The notes below the pieces were generated by a model that ran no database searches, was not told the origin of the DNA, and saw only the letters and a program-made list of their open reading frames with translations. From Aurantimonas sp. 22II-16-19i (GTDB taxonomy: Bacteria; Pseudomonadota; Alphaproteobacteria; Rhizobiales; Rhizobiaceae), in the NCBI RefSeq assembly GCF_002088275.1, contig NZ_AQQS01000007.1, positions 1-64,000 of the forward strand: DNA of 64,000 bases, written 5' to 3'. Below, piece after piece: positions 45,684-54,804 of this stretch (position 1 is its first letter; each line of letters begins with the position of its first letter). Made by a program: the position numbers and the translations under genes.

Positions 45684-46271
45684 TCTCTGGCCCAATCTAT
45701 TCGTCCCATACATTTTTCGGCAACCGGCCGATCTCCGCCACCCGCACCCAGCCGACCTCTCCGGCATTCGGCGCAGGCAGAAAGCCTGTGCGCAGGAGAA
45801 AACCGTCCTGGCCGGGCCGGTGCGCGTCAAAACTACGCTGCGACTAATTGCGCAGATGCATCACACGTGAACTAAACTTTTGTTGATCAGCCGCTTTTTT
45901 GCGCAGCGGTGCTGCCGGCCGCCACCAGACGTCGTCACGCCCGGCAGCCATCCGCACAACGGCCGGACACGGGACTTCAGCCTCCGCGTCGATGGCGGCG
46001 CCAACGCCCCCTGGCAAGCTCTTGGTCGCGCGAGGTTACCATAGCCGCCGCAGAAACAGGCAGGGAACGCCTCACCTGCAGCAACCGGATCGAGGCGGAG
46101 GCAAAGCGTCGTGAGCCGGGACGATCGGCAAAGGCGTTCCGTGTCCGGGTTCGCCGCCCGGACGGGCCGGCCGTGCGACACGTTTCCGCGCCCTTTGATT
46201 GCATGATGCGGAGACCACGCGCAAGGGCCGCGAATCAGTCGCCGCGCGACGAGCCTCCTGCGGCGGGAACG
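45684..46271. other. 588-bp gap between regA- and regB-like genes
   Basis: No gene is supported here. The part at 45840-45900 is unusually A+T-rich (for example GATGCATCACACGTGAACTA and a run of six T near 45893) and is probably the promoter of the regA-like gene. The rest is GC-rich without coding character. Confidence 0.45.
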
Positions 46272-47624
46272 TCACCCGGCGGATTGGCCGGTGGAATAGG
46301 CATGCCGCGACCAGACGATGGTCGCGATCGCTCCCGCCTTCGGCCGGTTTTCGATCTTCACCGTCGCGCCGGACCGCTGCAACAGCGTCATGGCGATGAA
46401 CAGGCCCAGCCCGAGACCGCCGGCACTGCGCTGATCGCGATAGTCGCGCTTCGACATGTAGGGATCGCCGATCCGGTCGAGAACGGCCGGCGGGAAACCG
46501 GGGCCGTCGTCCAGAACCTCGATCCAGACCAGACTCTGCGACCACCCTGCCCGGATCACCACCGCGGACTGGGCGAAGTCGACGGCATTCTCCACGATGT
46601 TGCCGATGCCGTAGATCACCGCTGCATTGCGCCGGGCGCGCGGCTCCTCGCCATATTGCTCGACGACCTCGACGTCGAGCTCGACGCCGAAGTTGCGATG
46701 GGGTTCGGCGACCTCGTCGAGCAGCGCCAGGAGCGACAGGTTGGCGAGATGGCTCTCGCTGGACGACGACAACGACGTCAGCCGCCGCAGGATCAGCCGG
46801 CACCGCTCCACCTGTTCGACGAGAAGGATGACGTCCTCGGCGATCGGCTGGTCCTGCGGGACCGACCGCTGCATTTCCTTGGCGACGAGGGCGATCGTCG
46901 AGAGCGGCGTCCCCAGTTCGTGCGCCGCCGCCGCCGCCAGCCCGTCGAGGGCGGACAAATGCTGCTCGCGCTGCAGGACGAGTTCGGTCGCCGCGAGGGC
47001 ATCGGCAAGGGCCCGCGATTCCGCCGCCACGCGGTAGATGTAGACCGCCGCGAAGACGAGGGTCGCGACGATCGCGAACCAGAAGCCGCCGACATAGCCC
47101 GCCGGAAGCGACACGCCGCCGGGTTCGGACCAGGGCAGCGGCATGTGGACCGTGGTAAGGAGCGTGGTGGCGGCGACGGCAAAGCCGGTGATGATGGCCA
47201 CCGTCAGGGGCGGCTGCGTCGCCGAGGCGATCAGCGCCGGGACGATCAGAAAGATCGAGAACGGGTTCTGGATGCCGCCCGTAAGCATCAGGAGCCCGGT
47301 CGGCTGCAGGATGTCGAAGGCGAGGACCGCCAGTGCCGCCGTGGAGGACAGGCGGAAGCTGCCGGAATAGCGGCTGGCGAGATAGAGATTGAGCCCTGCC
47401 GACGTGGCGATCAGCGCAAAGCACGGCAGGACGGGGAACGACCATTCCAGGATCCAGGCGACGCAGACGCAGGCGGTCACCTGGCCTGCCACGGACAGCC
47501 AGCGCAGCCGCACCAGCGTCGCCAGCCGCAGCCGCTGGCTCTCCCGCATGCCCGTCGCGAGGTCCAGCGAATGCGGCTCGTGCGTCTCCGCGCTCTTGCG
47601 CATCCTGGCGCTCTCCTGACCCAT
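46272..47624 (-). CDS. regB: ActS/PrrB/RegB family redox-sensing histidine kinase
   Basis: A 450-residue kinase. Six hydrophobic helices span about residues 40-200 and include the quinone-sensing box GGIQNPF (116-122). The phosphoacceptor is His235 in AAAAHELGTPLSTI. Cys275 in EQVERCRLILRRL is the conserved redox cysteine; both lie ten residues later than His225 and Cys265 of Rhodobacter capsulatus RegB, so the spacing is exactly kept. The ATPase part has DDGPGFPP and GGLGLGLFIA. It would respond to the ubiquinone pool and act through RegA. Confidence 0.93.
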   Translation of the reverse strand: MGQESARMRKSAETHEPHSLDLATGMRESQRLRLATLVRLRWLSVAGQVTACVCVAWILEWSFPVLPCFALIATSAGLNLYLASRYSGSFRLSSTAALAVLAFDILQPTGLLMLTGGIQNPFSIFLIVPALIASATQPPLTVAIITGFAVAATTLLTTVHMPLPWSEPGGVSLPAGYVGGFWFAIVATLVFAAVYIYRVAAESRALADALAATELVLQREQHLSALDGLAAAAAHELGTPLSTIALVAKEMQRSVPQDQPIAEDVILLVEQVERCRLILRRLTSLSSSSESHLANLSLLALLDEVAEPHRNFGVELDVEVVEQYGEEPRARRNAAVIYGIGNIVENAVDFAQSAVVIRAGWSQSLVWIEVLDDGPGFPPAVLDRIGDPYMSKRDYRDQRSAGGLGLGLFIAMTLLQRSGATVKIENRPKAGAIATIVWSRHAYSTGQSAG

Positions 47625-47891
47625 CGCTTCCGGCTGCCCCCATCCTGACTCGGGAGACTATAGGGCAAGACGCGCCGATGGCGCGCGCCGCATTGCGCCC
47701 CATCAAAGGGACCGTCGACGAGGCGAGGAGAACCGTGGCCGGCTACACAAACCCGTCGCCCGGCGCGGAACGCCAGCCCGCCGTCAGATCTTTAACCGGC
47801 AATGGTTCGGCAAGGACGGCGCCCGCTGCGAGCTTTGCTCCACCCTGGTGAGCCGTTCCGCCGACCCCTCGGAAACCGAAGGAGACATCTC

Positions 47892-48386
47892 ATGGCGATT
47901 GCCAACCTCAAGGACATCTATATCGACCAGCTGCAGGACATCTACAGCGCCGACACCCAGGCCGCCAAGGCCACGCGGGAACTCGCCGAAGCGGCCCATC
48001 ACCCGGATCTGAAGAAGGCCCTCGCGGCCGGCGTCGAGGGGATCGAGGAAGGCCGCCAGACGCTGTCCGAGATCATCAAAGCGCATGGCGAGGATCCGAC
48101 GGGCGAGTTCTGCAAGGGCATGGAAGGCCTCGTCAGGGAGGCTCGCTCCCACGGCCTCGACGAAGAGATCACCGACGCCGACGCCCGCGACGCGATGATC
48201 ATCACCCAGTACCAGCGGATGACCCATTACGGCATCGCCGGCTATGGCTGCCTCGCCGCCTTCGCCAGGCGCCTCGGCCTCCAGGACGATGCCGCCAAGC
48301 TGCAGAAATGCCTCGACGCGACCGCCCATGGCGACCGGACGATGACCGAGATCGCCGAGGGCAGCGTCAACAAGGCAGCCGCCTGA
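47892..48386 (+). CDS. Ferritin-like DUF892 protein (YciE/YciF family)
   Basis: A 164-residue, fully helical protein: DIYIDQLQDIYSADTQAAKA begins the four-helix bundle, with glutamate and histidine positions (ELAEAAHHPDLKKAL, YQRMTHYGIAGYG) that fit a ferritin-like di-metal site. Relatives are induced by stress or osmotic upshift; the function is not settled. Start ATG 47892 follows AAGGAGACATCTC. The gene stands alone, and a strong inverted repeat follows its stop. Confidence 0.9.
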   Translation: MAIANLKDIYIDQLQDIYSADTQAAKATRELAEAAHHPDLKKALAAGVEGIEEGRQTLSEIIKAHGEDPTGEFCKGMEGLVREARSHGLDEEITDADARDAMIITQYQRMTHYGIAGYGCLAAFARRLGLQDDAAKLQKCLDATAHGDRTMTEIAEGSVNKAAA

Positions 48387-48433
48387 CGCGGGACCGGACA
48401 GGTCGCCGCCTGCGGCCGGATCCAGAAGCTCTC

Positions 48434-48471
48434 CCACGGGCGGCGAAGCTTGCAAGGCTCGCCGCCCGTGG
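48434..48471. terminator. Bidirectional terminator-like inverted repeat
   Basis: CCACGGGCGGCGA (48434-48446) and its exact complement at 48459-48471 form a 13-bp GC-rich stem with a 12-base loop. It sits between the convergent DUF892 and hrpB genes, where a shared terminator is expected. No T run follows on either strand. Confidence 0.65.
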
Positions 48472-48491
48472 CGTGTGGCGCTGGATGAACG

Positions 48492-50981
48492 TCAACGGCG
48501 CGGCTTGGCCCGCGCCGTCGGCTTTGCGGAGGCCGGATCTTCCGGCCATTCGTGTTTCGGGTAGCGTCCGCGAAGTTCGGCGCGGACGTCCCGCCAGGAT
48601 CCCTGCCAGAAGCCGGGAAGGTCTCGGGTGATCTGGATCGGCCGGTGGGCCGGCGACAGGAGCTCCAGCGTCAGCGGCAGGCGGCCGTCGGCAATGGCGG
48701 GATGGACCGACAGGCCGAACAGTTCCTGCACCCGGATCGCCAGCACCGGCTGGTCCTCCTCGTAGCGGATCGGCACGCGCGAGCCGGATGGCGCCTCGAA
48801 ATGACCGGGGGCCAACTCGTCGAGCCGCCCCTGGAAGGCCGGCGGCACCAGGCCGTTGAGCGCGGCGACGACCCGGTCCGGCGTCAGCTCCGCGAAGCTC
48901 GCCGCGCCAGGGGCATAGGCGAGCAGCCAGGTATCGGCCGCTTCGGACAGAGCCGCATCCGACAGGTCCGGCCACGGCTCGCCGAACGCCTTGGCCAGAA
49001 ACCGCAGCCGTCCGAGCAGCCGCTCCCCTTCCTTGCCGAAATCCAGCGTCCTGATGCCCAAGCGACGGAGTCCGTCTCCGAGCGCCGCCGCGACCCGCTC
49101 GTCCTGCGGCAGCGGCGTCGGCACCCGGCCCAAGACGGCCCTGCCGAGCCGCGCCAGCCGGAAGGCGCGCACCGCCCGCGCCTCGGGGACGAAGGCGACG
49201 ATCTCCTCCTCGACGGCACGCGCGGCGATGATCCGCTCGAGCGAAGCCTTACCCATCGCCGCGGCCGAAACGATGGTCCCGCCGGACGCCGGTCCGACGA
49301 TCTCGGCGGCGACAAGGGCGCGCTCTTTGGCGAGTCGGCTGGTCTGGCCGATGGTTCCTCCGCGACCGTTGGCGAGGGTGAACTGCGATCCCTGGCGCAG
49401 GGCGATGCGGTCCGGATAGCCGAGGGCGAGGATCGCGCCCACATCCCCCTCGGTCGTCCAGTCCGCCAGAGTAGCACCGCGCCGGCGCGACGCCTCGCGG
49501 CTCGTTGTGGCGATGCGGCGGGCGAGGGTCTGCGCGTCCCTCGAGCGCGGGTCGCGGCCACTCCTTAACTGCCGCAGCCGTTCGGCGACGTCGACGTCGG
49601 TGCCGCCGAGGCCGCGCTCGGTCATTAAAACGGCGAGTTCGGCGGCGGTCGCCGTGTCGTCCGGGTTAGCGGCCGCGACCATGTGGGCGAGCCGCGGCGG
49701 CAGCGGCAGCGCCCGCATCGCCTCGCCCGCCCCGGTGAGCCGCCCCGCCCCGTCGAGGGCGCCGAGATCGGCGAGGAGCTTGGCGGCCTCCCTGACCGCC
49801 GCCGGCGGGGGCGGATCGAGCAGCGGCAGCCGCGCCGGATCGTCGACCCCCCAGGCGGCGCAGTCGAGGAGCAGGCCCGACAGGTCGCTCGCCAGGATTT
49901 CAGGCTGGTCGAAGGCTTCCAGCGCGGCGGTCTGCTCGGCCCGCCACAGGCGGATCGCGGTGCCGGGTTCGGTGCGCCCGGCGCGGCCCGCCCGCTGGTC
50001 GGCGGAGGCCCGCGACACCCGCACGGTCTCCAGCCGCGTCAGCCCGGTCTCCGGCTCGAAGGCCGGCCGCCGCTTCAGGCCGGAATCGACGACGACGCGG
50101 ACGCCCTCGATGGTCAGCGAGGTCTCGGCGATGTCGGTGGCAAGCACGATCTTGCGAATGCCGCGCGGCGCCGGGCGCACGGCGAGGTCCTGCTCGGCGG
50201 CGTCGAGGGCGCCGTAGAGCGGCGCCAGGAGGACGCCTGCCGGCAGGTGCGCCCCCAGCCGCTCGGCGACGCGGCGGATCTCCCTCTGGCCCGGCAGGAA
50301 GACCAGGATGCTGCCCGTCTCGCTCGAGAGGGCCGCGCGCACCGCCCCGGCCACGGCGTCCTCGATCGGCAGCGTGCCCGGCCGGTCGCGGTATGTGATC
50401 GTGACCGGATGGGCGCGCCCCCGGCTCTCGACGACCGGCGCATCGCCGAGCAGCGCCGCCACCCGGGCGCCGTCGAGCGTCGCCGACATGACGACGAGCT
50501 TCAGGTCGTCGCGCAAGGCCGATGCGACGTCGATCGCCAGCGCCAGGCCGAAATCGGCGTCGAGAGACCGCTCGTGGAACTCGTCGAAGATCACCGCGCC
50601 GATGCCGGCGAGTTCCGGATCGTCGAGGATCATGCGGGTGAAGACGCCCTCGGTGACGACCTCGATGCGGGTCCGGCCCGAGACCTTGGTGTCGAGCCGC
50701 ATGCGCCAGCCGACCGTCTGGCCGACCTCCTCGCCGATGAGCGAGGCCATGCGGCGGGCGGCGGCGCGGGCCGCCAGCCGGCGCGGCTCGATCAGGATGA
50801 TCCTGCCGGCGATCCCCGAGGCCAGGAGATGGATCGGCACCAGCGTCGTCTTGCCCGCCCCCGGCGGCGCGACGAGCACGGCGCTGCCATGACGGGCGAG
50901 CGCGTCGGAGAGCTCGGCCAGAACCTCGACGACGGGCAGGCCGAGGGCTTCTTCCGGCAAGGCGGGATGAGCGGGGCTCAT
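48492..50981 (-). CDS. hrpB: ATP-dependent RNA helicase HrpB
   Basis: An 829-residue DEAH-box helicase of full family length. Motif I is APPGAGKTTLVPI, motif II the DEFH variant in VIFDEFHERSLDAD, motif III VVMSATLDG, and motif VI is represented by DQRAGRAGRTEPG. The HA2, OB and HrpB-specific C-terminal domains complete it (the end carries WQGSWRDVRAELRGRYPKHE). Its RNA target is not known in most bacteria. ATG 50981 overlaps the stop of the ABC ATPase gene by 4 bp, so it is coupled to the transporter operon. Confidence 0.95.
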   Translation of the reverse strand: MSPAHPALPEEALGLPVVEVLAELSDALARHGSAVLVAPPGAGKTTLVPIHLLASGIAGRIILIEPRRLAARAAARRMASLIGEEVGQTVGWRMRLDTKVSGRTRIEVVTEGVFTRMILDDPELAGIGAVIFDEFHERSLDADFGLALAIDVASALRDDLKLVVMSATLDGARVAALLGDAPVVESRGRAHPVTITYRDRPGTLPIEDAVAGAVRAALSSETGSILVFLPGQREIRRVAERLGAHLPAGVLLAPLYGALDAAEQDLAVRPAPRGIRKIVLATDIAETSLTIEGVRVVVDSGLKRRPAFEPETGLTRLETVRVSRASADQRAGRAGRTEPGTAIRLWRAEQTAALEAFDQPEILASDLSGLLLDCAAWGVDDPARLPLLDPPPPAAVREAAKLLADLGALDGAGRLTGAGEAMRALPLPPRLAHMVAAANPDDTATAAELAVLMTERGLGGTDVDVAERLRQLRSGRDPRSRDAQTLARRIATTSREASRRRGATLADWTTEGDVGAILALGYPDRIALRQGSQFTLANGRGGTIGQTSRLAKERALVAAEIVGPASGGTIVSAAAMGKASLERIIAARAVEEEIVAFVPEARAVRAFRLARLGRAVLGRVPTPLPQDERVAAALGDGLRRLGIRTLDFGKEGERLLGRLRFLAKAFGEPWPDLSDAALSEAADTWLLAYAPGAASFAELTPDRVVAALNGLVPPAFQGRLDELAPGHFEAPSGSRVPIRYEEDQPVLAIRVQELFGLSVHPAIADGRLPLTLELLSPAHRPIQITRDLPGFWQGSWRDVRAELRGRYPKHEWPEDPASAKPTARAKPRR

Positions 50982-51763
50982 CGCGCCCGCTCCGCGCCCG
51001 CCACGCCCGCCACGCCCTCTGCGCCCGCCGCATCGCCATTCCGGACCCGCTGGTCGGTCGGGCCGTCTTGCCCGTCCTCGCCGATGACCACCACCGGGCC
51101 ACCGGCCGCCTCGGCATCGGCGGGATCGTGGGTGACGAGGATGGCGGGAATCCGACGCTCGCGGATCCGTGCGAAGACCAGATTGCGGGTGGCGGTGCGC
51201 AGCGCCTGGTCGAGGCGCGAGAACGGCTCGTCGAGCAGCAGTGCTCCCGGTTCGGCGAGAAGCGTACGGGCGAGCGCGACGCGGGCGGCCTGGCCGCCCG
51301 ACAGCGTGGCCGGATCGCGGCCGAACGTGCCTTCGAGCCCCACCTCGGCGAGCATCCGCTCGGCCGCCTGCCGGCGGGCCCGGCGGCCGCGAAGGGTCGG
51401 GACGAGGGCGAACAGCAGGTTCTCGCCCACCGACATGTGGGGGAACAAGAGCGCGTCCTGGAACAATAAGCCGAGGCGGCGCTGTCGCGGCGCCAGATGC
51501 GTCAGCTCGCGGCCGTCGAGGACGACGCTGCCGGTGGCCGAAAAGGCCGGATCGAGGAAGCCGGCGACGAAGGCGAAGAGCGTCGACTTGCCGGAGCCCG
51601 ACGGCCCCATGACGGTGAGCGTCTCGCCGGGCGCGATGCGGCGGTCGAGGGCCAGCAGCCGCCGGCCGTCGAGGCGGATCGCGACGTCGCGCAGGATGAG
51701 GCCGTCCGCGGGTTGCGGATCGCCAGCGTCCGTCGCGCCGTCGGCCATCGTGTGGATCGTCAT
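50978..51763 (-). CDS. ynjD: ABC transporter ATP-binding protein (YnjD-like)
   Basis: A 261-residue ATPase. Walker A is VMGPSGSGKSTLFAF, the signature LSGGQAARVALARTLL, Walker B ALLLDEPFSRLDQ and the switch histidine ILVTHDPADAEAA. The last 40 residues are a low-complexity Gly/Ala/Glu tail not typical of the family. It begins at ATG 51763, overlapping the permease stop, and it ends inside the hrpB start. Together with the permease and the binding protein at 54805 it forms a YnjBCD-type importer. Confidence 0.88.
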   Translation of the reverse strand: MTIHTMADGATDAGDPQPADGLILRDVAIRLDGRRLLALDRRIAPGETLTVMGPSGSGKSTLFAFVAGFLDPAFSATGSVVLDGRELTHLAPRQRRLGLLFQDALLFPHMSVGENLLFALVPTLRGRRARRQAAERMLAEVGLEGTFGRDPATLSGGQAARVALARTLLAEPGALLLDEPFSRLDQALRTATRNLVFARIRERRIPAILVTHDPADAEAAGGPVVVIGEDGQDGPTDQRVRNGDAAGAEGVAGVAGAERAR

Positions 51764-53493
51764 GCCCGCCTCATGCCGCCTCGGCCGCGCAAGAGCAAGC
51801 GGGGCAGCGTGGCGGACAGGGTGAAGGCCAGGAAGGGCAGCAGCGTCTGCAACAGCGCATAGGCGCCGATCACCCGGCGATTGCCGCCCGAGGCGAGCGC
51901 CACCGCCTCGGTGGTGATCGTCGGCAAGCGTCCGGCCCCGATCAGCAGCGTCGGCAGATACTGGCTGACGGAGGTCGCAAAGCCGATCGCCAGGGCCGTC
52001 AGGACCGCGGCCGTCGCCATCGGCAGCCGGACACGGAACAGCCGCGCCATGGCGCCATGGCCGAGGCTCGCCGCCACCTGCTCGTAGCGCGGATCGACGG
52101 CATACCAGGGATCGGCGAGAGCCAGCGCCACGTAGGGCGCGACGAAGACCAGATGGACGGCGGCGAGCAGCGGGATCGACGGCGTCAGGCCGAGGGACAG
52201 GACCGCCACCTGGAGCCCGAAGACGAAGGCGATCTGCGGCACGATCAGCGGCAGGTAGATCAGCCCGGCGATTGCCGGCGACAGGCGGACCGCCCTGCCC
52301 GCCGACGCACGGACCTGTCGGCGCCGGGCCTCGAGGAGAATGACGACGAGGACGAGGCCGATGCCGGCCGACAGGATCGCCACGAGGAAGGTGGTGGCGA
52401 GCGGGCCGCCGGCCGCCTCCAGCGTGCGGCTCCAGGTGGCGAGGCCGACGCTCGGCGGCAGGATCGCCGGAAAGCCCCAGAAGCCGGCGATCGACCAGAC
52501 GAACAGCCAGGCGAGGCCGAAGAACACTGCGCCCCCGGCGAGTGCCACCGGAACGCCTGCCGCGATGCGCCAGGCGCCGTCGCGTGCGTGCCGCCGGCCG
52601 CTCGCCGCCATCCGGCGCCGGATCCGGCCCGCCAGGCGCTCGCCGATCAGCCACAGGAGCAGCACGGCCCCGGTGATGGCGAGTTGCAGCAGCGCGCCCG
52701 CCGACGCCATGAAGCGCAGCGACAGGTCGGGATCGTTCATCCAGGCGACCAGCCGCACCGCCAGCGGGGCCGGCAGCGACGGCCCGAGGATCAGCGCGAC
52801 GTCGACCACGCCCGATGCATAGGCCGCGACCGCAAGGACCGGCAGGCGGATCTGACGGTAGACACCGGGCCAGACCGTCAGGAGAAATCCCGCCATGCGC
52901 CCGTAGCCGAGGGAGGCGGCGAGCCGGCTGCGCCGGACGGGATCGGCCTGGGGTAGCGCGGCGAAGGCGACCAGGAGGAGGAAGGGCATCTCCTTGGCGA
53001 CGAGGCCGGCCATCATGGCAAGGCCGAGCGGATCGCCGATGATCAGGAGATCCGGCGGCTGCGTCAGACCGAAGGGCTCCGCGAGAAGACGGAAGATCAG
53101 CCCCGAGGGCGCGATCAGGAAGGCGAGGCCGAAGGCCGCCGCCGCATGGGGCACCGCAAGCAGCGGCGCCAGCAGCCGGCGCGCGAGGCGGTCGCCAGCC
53201 GTTCCGTGGAAGGCGGCGAGGAAGAGAGCGACGCCAAGCGTCGAGATCGCCGTGGTGAGGAGGCCGCTGGCGAGGGAGAGGAGAACCGAGGCCGCCAGCC
53301 CCGGCACCGCCAGAAGCTGCCGGAGGGGGGCGAGGGAAAAAGCCTCGCCACCCAGCGCCGGCAGGTAGCCGAAGGCTGGCAGGACGACGCCGACGAGCCC
53401 GACGCCGACCGGCAGGGCGAGGAGAAGAGGAACGGCAAAGGTGATTGCGGTGCTTGCGCCCTTCCCGGAATGGGACTTCCACTCGTCAGCCAA
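51760..53493 (-). CDS. ynjC: ABC transporter permease, two fused units (YnjC-like)
   Basis: A 577-residue membrane protein with about twelve helices and two permease halves, each with an EAA-type loop (RRSRLAASLGYGRMAGFLLT and YEQVAASLGHGAMARLFRVR). This duplicated layout matches E. coli YnjC. Only a TTG start (53493) fits the frame, an unusual choice in a window dominated by ATG and GTG. It begins 42 bp after the end of the YoeB gene, so the original junction with the binding-protein gene may have been altered by the inserted toxin-antitoxin genes. Confidence 0.88.
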   Translation of the reverse strand: MADEWKSHSGKGASTAITFAVPLLLALPVGVGLVGVVLPAFGYLPALGGEAFSLAPLRQLLAVPGLAASVLLSLASGLLTTAISTLGVALFLAAFHGTAGDRLARRLLAPLLAVPHAAAAFGLAFLIAPSGLIFRLLAEPFGLTQPPDLLIIGDPLGLAMMAGLVAKEMPFLLLVAFAALPQADPVRRSRLAASLGYGRMAGFLLTVWPGVYRQIRLPVLAVAAYASGVVDVALILGPSLPAPLAVRLVAWMNDPDLSLRFMASAGALLQLAITGAVLLLWLIGERLAGRIRRRMAASGRRHARDGAWRIAAGVPVALAGGAVFFGLAWLFVWSIAGFWGFPAILPPSVGLATWSRTLEAAGGPLATTFLVAILSAGIGLVLVVILLEARRRQVRASAGRAVRLSPAIAGLIYLPLIVPQIAFVFGLQVAVLSLGLTPSIPLLAAVHLVFVAPYVALALADPWYAVDPRYEQVAASLGHGAMARLFRVRLPMATAAVLTALAIGFATSVSQYLPTLLIGAGRLPTITTEAVALASGGNRRVIGAYALLQTLLPFLAFTLSATLPRLLLRGRGGMRRA

Positions 53494-53535
53494 CGCACCA
53501 CCGCCGGCTGTCGGTCGCGACCAGCCCGATTCTTC

Positions 53536-53808
53536 TCAACGGCTGTAGTGCCAGCGGCAACCGACGATCTCCACGCTCTGTTCGGTGCCCGTTCCGGTGA
53601 CGCGGTAGATCAGCCGGTGGTCCTTGTTGATCCTGCGCGACCAGCAGCCTTTGAATTTTCCGAGCAGCGGTTCCGGCTTTCCGATACCGGCGAAGGGGGA
53701 GCGGCTGACATCCTTGATCAGCGCGTTCACACGCTCCAGCACCGCCCGGTCGCTCACCAACCAATATTGGTAATCGTCCCACGCGCTGGGTGCGAAGATG
53801 ATCTTCAA
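53536..53808 (-). CDS. yoeB: Txe/YoeB family toxin (ribosome-dependent mRNA interferase)
   Basis: A 90-residue RelE-superfamily toxin. YoeB landmarks are present: PFAGIGKPEPLLGKFKGCWS with the catalytic glutamate, RRINKDHRLIYRV with the arginine, and the C-terminal GCRWHYSR with the His-Tyr pair. It would cut mRNA at the ribosome when freed from its antitoxin. Its ATG overlaps the stop of the YefM-like antitoxin gene by 4 bp. All active-site residues appear intact. Confidence 0.93.
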   Translation of the reverse strand: MKIIFAPSAWDDYQYWLVSDRAVLERVNALIKDVSRSPFAGIGKPEPLLGKFKGCWSRRINKDHRLIYRVTGTGTEQSVEIVGCRWHYSR

Positions 53809-54059
53809 TCTTCGACCAGATCGTGAGCCTCACCCTTGCCCGCATCGAGATCCTCTATCGAGCGAAGAAGGCGTTCGGCGTTGGCCGGCGAACTCAGAAG
53901 ATGCATCGTCTCCTGGATCGCCTCCCATTCGGACAACGCCATGACGACGACCGGCTCGTGGTTCTGCCGGGTGACGATCAGTTCCGTCCGATCGGCTTCG
54001 ATCCGGTCGAAATGGGAGGCCATGTTGGCCCTCAGTTCGGAAAAGCTGACATGGGGCAT
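53805..54059 (-). CDS. yefM: YefM family antitoxin
   Basis: An 84-residue Phd/YefM antitoxin: MPHVSFSELRANMASHFDRI at the DNA-binding N terminus, then EPVVVMALSEWEAIQETMHL and a C-terminal acidic tail that wraps the toxin. Start ATG 54059 is preceded by GAGGATCGACCG and matches the family N terminus; an upstream in-frame ATG at 54089 would add ten residues. It precedes and overlaps the toxin gene and normally represses its own operon. Confidence 0.9.
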   Translation of the reverse strand: MPHVSFSELRANMASHFDRIEADRTELIVTRQNHEPVVVMALSEWEAIQETMHLLSSPANAERLLRSIEDLDAGKGEAHDLVED

Positions 54060-54123
54060 CGGTCGATCCTCGTACAGATTCATGTACAACTAACACCCGG
54101 CGACGGCCGAAACAATCTGGAGG

Positions 54124-54474
54124 TCAAGCCGCCTTCACGACGAAATCCACGTGGATCTCATCATAGGGAAATGCCACGCCCGCTTCGCTCCGCTCGATCA
54201 CGCCCGCCTGGACGAGAGCGGTGACATCCCCGTGGACGGCCTTGACGTCGCGCCCGACCCGGCGCGCGACTTCGCGGATCGACAAGGCCCCCGCGCCGGT
54301 CATTGCCTTCAGAATCTCCCAGCGCTTTGCCGTCAGGGTCTGCCACAAGAGCTCGGGGGTCGCGAAGCTGATGTGGTTGCCCTGGGGGATGCCGGCGAAG
54401 GCATCTTTCATCCGCCGTTTGAAATCTTCGTCCGAAGCGACGGAAAAGGTCACGACGTTCTGTCTTCCAGCCAT
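54124..54474 (-). CDS. tumA: TumA-type antitoxin, HTH DNA-binding protein
   Basis: A 116-residue winged-helix protein. The helix-turn-helix is in ALSIREVARRVGRDVKAVHG, followed by DVTALVQAGVIERSE and a short C-terminal strand (PYDEIHVDFVVKAA). Proteins of this kind are the antitoxin partner of TumE toxins and are also listed as HVO_A0114 family regulators. Its start lies 25 bp inside the 3' end of the TumE gene, so this module has the toxin-first order. Confidence 0.8.
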   Translation of the reverse strand: MAGRQNVVTFSVASDEDFKRRMKDAFAGIPQGNHISFATPELLWQTLTAKRWEILKAMTGAGALSIREVARRVGRDVKAVHGDVTALVQAGVIERSEAGVAFPYDEIHVDFVVKAA

Positions 54475-54743
54475 GCTCGTACCTCCCGTGTGAAGTCGTC
54501 GATCAGTCGATCGATCGATGTGAATAGATAGGGGATTTCGGTCGCCCCATGGTGCAGATGATCGCCCTTGCCGGCCTCATTGTCATAACGAAGGACACAG
54601 ACATCCTCGACAACAAGTGCCAGTGAATACTTGTATCCATGTTCCGAGCCGCGAACCGGATGAGGCACACGCCAGACCTTCGCATCGACGAAGGCGTCTG
54701 GAGCAACTTGGCGCCGTTCACGGATCAGAGGTTCAGCCTTCAT
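54450..54743 (-). CDS. tumE: TumE family toxin (DUF6516)
   Basis: A 97-residue protein with the TumE hallmarks: AKVWRVPHPVRGSEHGYKYS, then LRYDNEAGKGDHLHHG and YLFTSIDRLIDDFTREVRAW. The GKGDH-H motif is the family signature. I chose ATG 54743 because it gives the usual family N terminus (MKAEPLIRERRQV); the open frame continues 18 codons upstream. The toxic mechanism is not well established. The gene overlaps the TumA gene by 25 bp and begins about 60 bp after the end of the YnjB gene. Confidence 0.85.
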   Translation of the reverse strand: MKAEPLIRERRQVAPDAFVDAKVWRVPHPVRGSEHGYKYSLALVVEDVCVLRYDNEAGKGDHLHHGATEIPYLFTSIDRLIDDFTREVRAWLEDRTS

Positions 54744-54804
54744 CTCACGCCAATGAGGACTCTGCTGCCATGCGTTGTCAACAGCTCCAACAGCCACTCA
54801 CACC

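Noticed and set aside
51764-53482. An 834-residue minus-strand frame appearing to fuse an unknown region to the ABC ATPase
   Set aside because: The front part overlaps the permease gene in another frame and is Arg/Pro/Gly-rich noise; the ATPase starts at 51763.
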